From NCBI GenBank assembly GCA_964633465.1, contig CAZWGB010000035.1:1-13499 (forward strand): 13,499 nucleotides of DNA. Reading direction: 5' to 3'. The stretch is from DTSX01 sp964633465 (lineage in GTDB: Bacteria > Pseudomonadota > Gammaproteobacteria > Steroidobacterales > UBA11654). Shown one piece after another: positions 7,450 through 13,499 of the stretch. The position numbers and the translations under genes were made by a program. The stretch's first letter is position 1. Every line of letters begins with the position of its first letter. The notes beneath the pieces were generated by a model. That model worked only from the letters and a program-made list of their open reading frames with translations. It was not told the origin of the DNA and did not search any database.

Positions 7450-8868
7450 CTAGGATTTAAATTCTGAAACCAAAGTAGTGATTGAGTCTTTGGCATCACC
7501 AAACAACATTCGTGTGTTAGTTTTGAAAAATAAAGGGTTTTCTATGCCTGCAAATCCTGGTGCCATTGATCTTTTTAAAACAAATGTGGTTTTTGCTTTA
7601 TCAACATTAATAATTGGCATGCCATATATTGGGCTTTGCGGATCCTCTCTGGCTGCAGGATTTACGACATCATTTGCGCCAATTACTATACAAACGTCCG
7701 TTGTTTCCATTGTGGGATTAATATCATCTGGTTCAATTAATTGGTCATATGGAACATTGGCTTCAGCTAGAAGCACATTCATGTGTCCTGGCATTCTCCC
7801 AGCTACTGGGTGAATAGCGTATTGTACATCAGTGCCGTTTTCCTCTAAGAGCTCTCCAAGCTCGCGAACAGAGTGTTGGGCTTGTGCGACTGCCATGCCA
7901 TAACCAGGTACAACAAGAACAGAAGAAGCCGCCTCTAGAATTAAATAAGCGTCTTCAACATTAATGGGTCTAATTTCGCCTTGCTCTGCAGATGGATCAC
8001 CAACACTCACAACAGACCCAAAACCACTGAATAAAACGTTCGCCAAAGATCGGTTCATCGCTTTACACATAATATTGGTTAGAATCAATCCACTGGCGCC
8101 TACTAATGCACCCGCAACAATCAATACGTTGTTGAGAATAACAAAACCAGCTGCGCACGCTGCAAGCCCTGAGTAACTATTGAGAAGAGCAATAACAACT
8201 GGCATATCTGCACCGCCAATAGGGATAACAATTAAAATTCCCAGTAAAAAAGACAATGCGACAGCTGCGACCAGTATCTGCCAATCCATTGTAATGAGTA
8301 AGTCTTGAAATGAAACCATTTCAATACCTAGAAACAATAGGGTGACCATCAAAATTCCATTAATCCATTGTTGTCCTTTATAAATAACTGGGTTTCCTGT
8401 GATGGTTCCAGACAACTTACCATATGCAATTAAACTGCCTGTAAAAGTTAATCCTCCGATGACTACTGTTAGAAATATTGGTACTAATATTCCTATATTG
8501 TGTTGAGCAGATAAAAGATACTCAGAAGAGCCAACAAGCAAACTGGCAATCCCGCCAAACCCGTTGAAAATGGCAACCATTTCTGGCATTGCTGTCATTT
8601 TTACTTTGGTGGCAACAATTACACCAACCAAAGATCCTAAAACCAACCCAACAAAGATCCACTTGTAATCGACAATACTTTGGTCCAGTAAGGTCACCAC
8701 CACAGCTATAAGCATCCCTAAGGCAGAAATTAGATTGCCTTTTCTTGCTGTCTCTGCAGAACCAAGCATCTTCAGTCCTGAAATAAACAACACCGCAGCT
8801 AATATATAAATAACATTAACCAAGGCTTTGTTACTGGCTTCTGAAAAAATTGTGTTTAAGATTTCCAT
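7450..8868 (-). CDS. pntB: NAD(P) transhydrogenase subunit beta
   Basis: This is the beta subunit of the proton-translocating nicotinamide nucleotide transhydrogenase in the inner membrane. The complex uses the proton gradient to move hydride from NADH to NADP+, making NADPH. The 472 residues are close to the E. coli length (462). The first 270 or so form a series of hydrophobic helices (domain II, proton channel), including the conserved GGADMPVVIALLNSYSG region. The C-terminal third is the NADP(H)-binding domain III with GYGMAVAQAQ at 322-331, GRMPGHMNVLLAEANVP and the DVCIVIGANDVVNPAA segment. The ATG starts directly after the TAA of pntAB with no gap, following a purine-rich AAGAAGAAG stretch, so translation is probably coupled. 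The stop is TAG, followed by paired hairpins that probably end the transcript. Confidence 0.96.
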   Translation of the reverse strand: MEILNTIFSEASNKALVNVIYILAAVLFISGLKMLGSAETARKGNLISALGMLIAVVVTLLDQSIVDYKWIFVGLVLGSLVGVIVATKVKMTAMPEMVAIFNGFGGIASLLVGSSEYLLSAQHNIGILVPIFLTVVIGGLTFTGSLIAYGKLSGTITGNPVIYKGQQWINGILMVTLLFLGIEMVSFQDLLITMDWQILVAAVALSFLLGILIVIPIGGADMPVVIALLNSYSGLAACAAGFVILNNVLIVAGALVGASGLILTNIMCKAMNRSLANVLFSGFGSVVSVGDPSAEQGEIRPINVEDAYLILEAASSVLVVPGYGMAVAQAQHSVRELGELLEENGTDVQYAIHPVAGRMPGHMNVLLAEANVPYDQLIEPDDINPTMETTDVCIVIGANDVVNPAAREDPQSPIYGMPIINVDKAKTTFVLKRSMAPGFAGIENPLFFKTNTRMLFGDAKDSITTLVSEFKS

Positions 8869-9156
8869 TTACTTCTTCTTAAACATACTCAGCATTCGAT
8901 TGGTAACCAAGTACCCCCCAACGACATTAACTGTCGCAAAAAAAACAGCGACCATGCCAAGGATAAAAGAGATTTCAGATTCTATATTTTCAGCTCTCGA
9001 AGAAAGAATTGCTCCTACGATTGTGATGCCAGAAATTGCATTCGCGCCAGACATTAAAGGTGTGTGTAAAATTGATGGAACTTTAGAAATCAATTCAATC
9101 CCTAAGAAAATCGAAAGCATTAACACGAATAACAATAAAATAAATACGGCATCCAT
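8869..9156 (-). CDS. pntAB: NAD(P) transhydrogenase subunit alpha, membrane part (PntAB)
   Basis: This 95-residue protein corresponds to the C-terminal membrane part of the E. coli PntA protein, made here as a separate chain as in Rhodospirillum-type enzymes. Three hydrophobic segments are seen at about 3-21, 33-52 and 62-84. The family block HTPLMSGANAISG lies at 31-43. The chain contributes helices to the proton-conducting domain II together with PntB. A basic tail (FKKK) ends the chain, as is common on the cytoplasmic side. It begins 4 nt after the pntAA stop, with a strong AGGAG site inside the end of pntAA, and its TAA abuts the pntB ATG. The order pntAA-pntAB-pntB makes the assignment secure despite the small size. 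Confidence 0.93.
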   Translation of the reverse strand: MDAVFILLLFVLMLSIFLGIELISKVPSILHTPLMSGANAISGITIVGAILSSRAENIESEISFILGMVAVFFATVNVVGGYLVTNRMLSMFKKK

Positions 9157-9160
9157 ATCT

Positions 9161-10288
9161 TTAGTCTCCTTTTTTAACGAATGCGTTTACCAATTCACCA
9201 GCATAGCTAACTATACAGCCTGATAAAATTTCATCCTCTAAGTCAATATTAACGACCGCTTTTTCCTGGTCCCAACATTCATCAATTATGTTGTAAATGT
9301 TGTTGGCATATACCTGGCTTGCATTTTCGGCAACTTCAGCCGGCAAGTTATTCATTCCTACTATTTGCACACCATTGGAGATTACGGTTTCCCCTAAAAC
9401 AGAACCTTCAACATTGCCCCCAGTACTTACTGCCATATCTACAATGACGCTTCCAGATTTCATTACGGCTATCATATCTTGTGTAATGATGCGTGGAGCA
9501 GGACGTCCGAAAACTTGAGCTGTAGTAATAATTACATCTGAATTACTGCAAGCTTTGATCATGCCCTGTCTTTGTAATTCAAGTTGCTCTGCTGTCAATT
9601 CTTTTGCATAACCTTGTTCAGTTTCTTCTGATGCTCCAATATCAATTTTAATAAACTTAGCGCCCAATGAGAGCACTTGCTCTTCAACAACTGGCCGAGT
9701 ATCAAATGCTTCTACTCTGGCACCAAGTCTTTTTGCTGTTGCAATTGCCTGCAATCCAGCTACGCCTACCCCAACGATAAAAACCTTAGCAGGAGAAATC
9801 GTTCCTGCTGGAGTCATCATCATTGGAAAAACCTTACCAAGTCGTTTGGCTGCTTCGATGACAGCGCTGTAACCACCCAAGCTCGCTTGTGAACTTAATG
9901 CATCCATTTTCTGTGCTCGAGTAATTCGAGGAATTAATTCCATGCTAATGGAGGTAACAGATGCTTCTACAAAAGCATCCACCAAGCTTTTTTCCTTAAT
10001 TGGGTCCAAGAAACTTATATGAATACAATCTTTCTTTAGAACCGGTATTTCCTCTACAGGGGGGGCGTTTAATCGGCAAATTATATCGGCCTTAGACAAT
10101 GTATCAAGACGGTTTTTGGTAATAATACCTCCAGCCCCTGCATAGTCCTTATCATCGATATTAATTGATTTTCCGGCACCAGATTCTATTAAAACCTCAG
10201 CTCCCAATCCAACATATTTCTTAACCACTAATGGAACAATGGCTATTCTGGTTTCATTGTTTTGTTCTTTAGGAAAAAATATTTTCAT
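9161..10288 (-). CDS. pntAA: NAD(P) transhydrogenase subunit alpha, NAD-binding part (PntAA)
   Basis: This 375-residue soluble subunit is domain I of the transhydrogenase, which binds NAD(H) and exchanges hydride with NADP(H) held by PntB. It is related to alanine dehydrogenase. The N-terminus (MKIFFPKEQNNETRIAIVP) is the expected family start. The stretch TRAQKMDALSSQASLGGYSA is the conserved domain I segment. The NAD-binding Rossmann loop GVGVAG is at 173-178, followed by ARVEAFDTRP, which ends in the strand carrying the acidic ribose-binding residue. The later segments DVIITTAQVFGRPAPRIIT and GSVIVDMAVSTGGNVEGS are also typical. Unlike E. coli PntA, no membrane helices are attached, as they are in the separate pntAB. 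The ATG at 10288 has no visible Shine-Dalgarno site. A promoter with a perfect TTGACA lies about 60 bp upstream. Confidence 0.95.
   Translation of the reverse strand: MKIFFPKEQNNETRIAIVPLVVKKYVGLGAEVLIESGAGKSINIDDKDYAGAGGIITKNRLDTLSKADIICRLNAPPVEEIPVLKKDCIHISFLDPIKEKSLVDAFVEASVTSISMELIPRITRAQKMDALSSQASLGGYSAVIEAAKRLGKVFPMMMTPAGTISPAKVFIVGVGVAGLQAIATAKRLGARVEAFDTRPVVEEQVLSLGAKFIKIDIGASEETEQGYAKELTAEQLELQRQGMIKACSNSDVIITTAQVFGRPAPRIITQDMIAVMKSGSVIVDMAVSTGGNVEGSVLGETVISNGVQIVGMNNLPAEVAENASQVYANNIYNIIDECWDQEKAVVNIDLEDEILSGCIVSYAGELVNAFVKKGD
9166..9170 (-). promoter_or_regulatory. Shine-Dalgarno site of pntAB
   Basis: AGGAG on the minus strand (9170-9166), within the last codons of pntAA, is 9 nt before the pntAB ATG at 9156. 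It is the strongest ribosome binding site in the window and fixes the start of this small gene. Confidence 0.65.
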
Positions 10289-10326
10289 GTTGTGATTTCG
10301 GAGCTCTGTCCAATATTTGTTTTGGG

Positions 10327-10355
10327 AAGATATATTGACCTGATAAATATGTCAA
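10327..10355 (-). promoter_or_regulatory. Candidate sigma-70 promoter of the pntAA-pntAB-pntB operon
   Basis: On the minus strand a perfect -35 TTGACA (10355-10350) is followed after 17 bp by TATCTT (10332-10327), 4 of 6 to the -10 consensus. An alternative -10 TATATC sits at 15 bp. The start of transcription would be near 10320, leaving a leader of about 30 nt before the pntAA ATG at 10288. Confidence 0.45.
10335..10355. repeat. Inverted repeat TTGAC-N11-GTCAA in the divergent promoter
   Basis: TTGAC at 10335-10339 and GTCAA at 10351-10355 form a perfect dyad whose arms are also the -35 elements of the two divergent candidate promoters. It could be an operator for a dimeric regulator, or just follow from two facing -35 boxes. 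It is not the FNR or CRP consensus. Confidence 0.3.
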
Positions 10356-10363
10356 GATACAAA
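10335..10363 (+). promoter_or_regulatory. Candidate promoter of the aminotransferase-priA unit
   Basis: A plus-strand TTGACC (10335-10340) and TACAAA (10358-10363) are 17 bp apart. The -35 is 5 of 6 and the -10 only 4 of 6. It overlaps the opposing pnt promoter almost completely, so the two units may compete for RNA polymerase. It would give a leader of about 25 nt to the ATG at 10397, and it would place an ATG at 10349 upstream of the transcript. Confidence 0.28.
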
Positions 10364-10396
10364 AAACTATCAAAAGATTATGCTATTCTGCCAATC

Positions 10397-11509
10397 ATGT
10401 TTTTTGAATTTGTAATGGAGCGATTTCAATCGCTGTATGAAAATGAGGTTGACTTCAACTTAAGCGATAGTGGCGTCCATCCTCTGACTATTAATGACTT
10501 GCTGAATGAAGAAGAAATTCAACATTTCTTAAATATGGAAATAGGTTATGGATACTCACAAGGAGATCCAACTCTCCGAGAAAACATATCAACTTGGTAC
10601 CAAAATAAAAATGGATCCAATATTCTGGTCACTAATGGTTCCGCCGAAGCAAATTTTATAGCTGCATGGTCACTAGTGAATCCAGAGGATGAGGTAATTT
10701 TGATGCTCCCGAATTACATGCAAGTACCGGGCTTGGCTAAAATAATTGGTGCTGATATTAAATACATTTACCTGAAAGAAGAAAATGACTGGCATTTAGA
10801 TTTAAATGAGCTTAGGTCGCTGCTTACCAACCAAACTAAACTCATCTCAATCTGCAATCCCAGCAATCCCACAGGGGCAGTGATGTCAGATGAAGAAATG
10901 AAAGAATTGGCTGATTTAGCCCAGCAATTTGATGTTTATGTCCATTCGGATGAAGTTTATCGTGGCTCAGAGTTGGATGGTCCTGAAACCAAGAGTTTTA
11001 ATGAATTTTACGACAAGACAATTGTCTCCTGTGGCTTATCAAAGTCATTTGCTCATCCTGGCCTTAGAATTGGATGGTTGGTAGCTGATGCAGCCTTGAT
11101 TGCAGAGTTGTGGGCCCATAAAGACTATTCATCCATTTGTGCTTCAGTGTTGTCTCAAGAAATAGCAAAAAAAATAATGGAGCCAGAAACTCGTAAAAAA
11201 ATCCTATCAAGATCAACAACAATGCTGTCTTCAAATTTACAATTGTTTCAAGATTGGTTGGATTCGCACCAAGATCTCTTTAGTTTTGTTCCCCCGCAAG
11301 CGGGAGGCATGGCATTCGTTGGTTACCAAATGAACATCAACAGTACTGAGCTTGCTCATAAATTAAGAACAGATCAGAGTGTTTTAATTGTGCCTGGTGA
11401 CTGCTATGGCATGGATAAGTATTTGCGTTTTGGCATAGGCTCACCAAGTGATTATCTTTCTCAAGGGCTCAATCTTGTAAGTGAGTGCATTCAACAACTA
11501 GACTATTGA
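10397..11509 (+). CDS. PLP-dependent aminotransferase, class I/II fold, substrate unknown
   Basis: This cytoplasmic enzyme is a fold-type I, class I/II aminotransferase, using pyridoxal phosphate to move an amino group between an amino acid and a keto acid. From the ATG at 10397 it has 370 residues. The family landmarks are present: YGYSQGDPTLRE, the PLP phosphate-binding NGSAEA, NPSNPTGAVM with the conserved Asn, HSDEVYRGSE with Asp and Tyr that hold PLP, and the Schiff-base Lys216 in SCGLSKSF, followed by GLRIGW. The C-terminal LRFGIGSPSDYL holds the Arg that usually binds the substrate carboxylate. The general look is of the capreomycidine-synthase-like group often annotated only as aminotransferase. 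Start choice: the reading frame is open to 10262, but that would overlap pntAA. ATG 10349 lies in the promoter, while 10397 places the FxxERF helix at the expected N-terminus. Its stop overlaps the priA start. Confidence 0.85.
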   Translation: MFFEFVMERFQSLYENEVDFNLSDSGVHPLTINDLLNEEEIQHFLNMEIGYGYSQGDPTLRENISTWYQNKNGSNILVTNGSAEANFIAAWSLVNPEDEVILMLPNYMQVPGLAKIIGADIKYIYLKEENDWHLDLNELRSLLTNQTKLISICNPSNPTGAVMSDEEMKELADLAQQFDVYVHSDEVYRGSELDGPETKSFNEFYDKTIVSCGLSKSFAHPGLRIGWLVADAALIAELWAHKDYSSICASVLSQEIAKKIMEPETRKKILSRSTTMLSSNLQLFQDWLDSHQDLFSFVPPQAGGMAFVGYQMNINSTELAHKLRTDQSVLIVPGDCYGMDKYLRFGIGSPSDYLSQGLNLVSECIQQLDY

Positions 11510-13494
11510 AAAAATCGATACTCAAGGTTGCTCTTAACGTCCCTATTGGCAATCTGTTTGATTATAAAATACCCTCAAAAAGCTTGATTCAACCCAAAAA
11601 AGGTCAGCGGGTTAAGGTTCAGTTTGGAAAGCAAGAAAAAATAGGGTTCATCCATAGTATTGTCTCTAAAACCACAGTTCCTGCAAACAAGCTTAGGACA
11701 GTATTAAAGATTATTGATGATGAGCCCTTAATCAACAATGAGCTCTTTACTCTAATTTCATGGGTTGCAAGATACTATCACCACCCAATTGGGGAAGTTT
11801 GTTCAACAGCTGTACCCTTGTATTTACGACAAGAAAAAACTCCAAAAATAGACTCAACATCAAAAGAATCATTTCAGCGAGAGACGCATAAAAAACTCAC
11901 AGAAGAACAAGAAAAAGGGTTTAAAAAAATACTGTCTTGTTTTAACCAACACCAAACTGTGCTTTTGGATGGAGTTACAGGGAGCGGCAAAACTGAGCTT
12001 TATTTACAATCCATTGACCGCAACCTTAAAAAAAATCAGCAAGTATTGATCTTGGTCCCAGAAATTGGTTTAACTCCTCAAATTTTTAAACGTTTTCAAA
12101 GAAGATTTGGCAACACTGTGAGTGTCTTACATTCTGGCATCACAAACAAACAAAGAGCAGAAATTTGGATGAAAGCAAGTCAGGGCAATCTACGGATGGT
12201 GATTGGTACAAGATCTGCTGTTTTTACTCCGTTTAAAAACTTGGGGATGATTATTGTTGACGAAGAACATGATCCGTCTTTTAAGCAACAAAGTGGGCTG
12301 TGTTATTCAAGTAGAGATATAGCGATTGTAAGAGCAACACAAAGCAAAGCTTTCATACTCCTTGGGTCTGCTACTCCCTCATTTGAGTCTTTAATGAATG
12401 CTAAGAATGGAAAATATAAAAAAATTACCCTCAAAAAAAGAGTTTTTTCTACTCCTCTTCCAAAAACAAACATCATAGATTTAAGGGTTCATGCTCAAAA
12501 ACAAGGACTAACTAAGTTTCTAATAAAAGCCATAAAAAAACACATAACCAAAAACAACCAAGTCTTACTCTACTTAAATCGAAGGGGGTTCTCTCCTGCT
12601 ACAGTTTGTTTAGACTGTGGGAATATAGAAGAATGTCCTCGTTGTGACACTAGTCTTGTTTTGCATAAGAGAAAAAAGCTTTTAGTTTGCCACCACTGTG
12701 ACCACAACAAGTTATGGAAAAAAATTTGTACTGAGTGTGGCTCTGAATCAAGACCTTTGGGCGAGGGAACAGAACAAATAGAGATTTCACTAAAGAACGA
12801 GTTTCCAAACACGCAAATAGTTAGGATAGACCGAGATACTGTTAAATCTAAAAAACAAAGAGCTCGCTTACTAGACCAAGCAAAATCGGGAGAAGGACAA
12901 ATTTTATTAGGCACGCAAATGTTAGCTAAAGGCCATGATTTTGCAAACTTATCTATGGTTGCAATCATCAATGCTGATCAGGGAATGTTTGGTAGTGATT
13001 TCAGAAGCAGCGAAAGATTTGCACAAACATTTATTCAAGTCTCAGGAAGAGCTGGCCGAAGAAAAGAAGTGGGTGAGGTATTTTTACAAACATACAATCC
13101 AAAAAACCCTTTACTAAATACAATTATATCTCGGGGCTACAATGCATTTTTTTCAGAAGCTATATTGGATAGAAAAGCCCCTCTGTGGCCTCCTTATTCC
13201 CATTTGGCAGTGTTACATGCACAGTCCACAAAAAAGAACTCAGTTTTCAACTTTTTGAAAACTATAGAAACAGAAGGTAAGAATGTTAACTTTGGCAGCA
13301 CAATGCTACTTGGTCCAGTGCCATCGCCAATCGAAAAAAAAGCTGGAAAATTCAGAGGACAGTTATTGTTGCTAAACACAAACAGAAAGGAGTTGCATCA
13401 ATTTCTGGACAAACTCTTATGCATGATTAAAAGCACAAAAAAGACCAGTAAGGTCAAATGGTCTCTTGATGTGGATCCAATTGATCTATCATAA
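11506..13494 (+). CDS. priA: Primosomal protein N' (replication restart helicase PriA)
   Basis: PriA is a superfamily 2 3'-5' DNA helicase that recognises stalled or collapsed replication forks and loads the replicative helicase through PriB/DnaT. From TTG 11506 it has 662 residues, shorter than the 732 of E. coli. The N-terminal KVALNVPIGNLFDYKIP is the 3'-DNA-end-binding domain start. Counting from the in-frame ATG at 11485, Walker A GVTGSGKT is at 163-170 and the DEEH box at 259-262. Eight zinc-binding cysteines lie at 375, 378, 384, 387, 402, 405, 415 and 418, and helicase motifs GTQMLAKGHDF and VSGRAGRR follow. TTG 11506 overlaps the aminotransferase stop by 4 nt and begins close to the conserved first strand. 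ATG 11485 would add seven residues (MHSTTRL) and overlap by 25 nt. Neither has a good Shine-Dalgarno site. The gene is complete and ends 5 nt before the window end. Confidence 0.95.
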   Translation: MKKSILKVALNVPIGNLFDYKIPSKSLIQPKKGQRVKVQFGKQEKIGFIHSIVSKTTVPANKLRTVLKIIDDEPLINNELFTLISWVARYYHHPIGEVCSTAVPLYLRQEKTPKIDSTSKESFQRETHKKLTEEQEKGFKKILSCFNQHQTVLLDGVTGSGKTELYLQSIDRNLKKNQQVLILVPEIGLTPQIFKRFQRRFGNTVSVLHSGITNKQRAEIWMKASQGNLRMVIGTRSAVFTPFKNLGMIIVDEEHDPSFKQQSGLCYSSRDIAIVRATQSKAFILLGSATPSFESLMNAKNGKYKKITLKKRVFSTPLPKTNIIDLRVHAQKQGLTKFLIKAIKKHITKNNQVLLYLNRRGFSPATVCLDCGNIEECPRCDTSLVLHKRKKLLVCHHCDHNKLWKKICTECGSESRPLGEGTEQIEISLKNEFPNTQIVRIDRDTVKSKKQRARLLDQAKSGEGQILLGTQMLAKGHDFANLSMVAIINADQGMFGSDFRSSERFAQTFIQVSGRAGRRKEVGEVFLQTYNPKNPLLNTIISRGYNAFFSEAILDRKAPLWPPYSHLAVLHAQSTKKNSVFNFLKTIETEGKNVNFGSTMLLGPVPSPIEKKAGKFRGQLLLLNTNRKELHQFLDKLLCMIKSTKKTSKVKWSLDVDPIDLS

Positions 13495-13499
13495 GAAAA

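Noticed and set aside
8828..9223. 131-codon open frame on the plus strand
   Set aside because: It runs antisense to pntAB and the ends of pntB and pntAA, which are certain. Its product looks like no protein family and it has no ribosome binding site.
10262..10396. Upstream extension of the aminotransferase reading frame, with ATGs at 10262 and 10349
   Set aside because: The extension overlaps the start of pntAA and the divergent promoter region, and its residues (MFFRKKYFHVV and onward) do not look like the start of an aminotransferase. ATG 10349 remains a less likely alternative.
11293..11304. GC-rich palindrome CCCGC-AA-GCGGG inside the aminotransferase gene
   Set aside because: It is explained by the codons for Pro, Gln, Ala and Gly in a conserved part of the protein. 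There is no T run, and a single 5-bp stem is not evidence of a regulatory site.

Overview
The window is an ordinary-looking stretch of bacterial chromosome: A+T-rich by eye, densely coding, with short gaps and several touching or overlapping genes. GabD and the fructosamine-kinase-family protein resemble, from memory, their Escherichia coli counterparts along their full length. Together with acs and priA this points to a gammaproteobacterium. A low-GC, streamlined (perhaps marine) member would fit the base composition and tight packing, but that is inference. I found no rRNA, tRNA, CRISPR array, insertion sequence, phage gene or defence system.

Layout. Positions 42-3792 (+) hold a flavin-reductase-like protein with an unusual C-terminal tail, succinate-semialdehyde dehydrogenase (gabD) and a MATE-family efflux protein. 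Positions 3796-7284 (-) hold, in transcription order, an HNH endonuclease, a fructosamine-kinase-family protein and acetyl-CoA synthetase (acs), spaced 15 and 12 nt apart like an operon. The acs and MATE genes converge with only 3 bp between their stop codons. A 165-bp gap (7285-7449) carries a likely terminator for the next unit and a candidate promoter for the HNH gene. Positions 7450-10288 (-) are the three-gene proton-translocating transhydrogenase operon pntAA-pntAB-pntB, with gaps of 4 and 0 nt. A divergent promoter region (10289-10396) separates it from a PLP-dependent aminotransferase of unknown substrate (+), whose stop codon overlaps the likely start of priA (+), which ends 5 nt before the window does.

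How the genes work together. Much of the window is central metabolism: GabD feeds succinate semialdehyde into the TCA cycle with formation of NAD(P)H, Acs activates acetate to acetyl-CoA, and PntAAB-B balances NADH and NADPH against the proton gradient. The fructosamine kinase is a likely protein- or metabolite-repair enzyme, MATE is an exporter, and PriA restarts stalled replication forks. The most unusual item is the first gene, where a flavin-reductase fold appears to be joined to a domain like the C-terminal domain of the light-independent protochlorophyllide reductase B subunit. No wholly new multi-gene system is evident.
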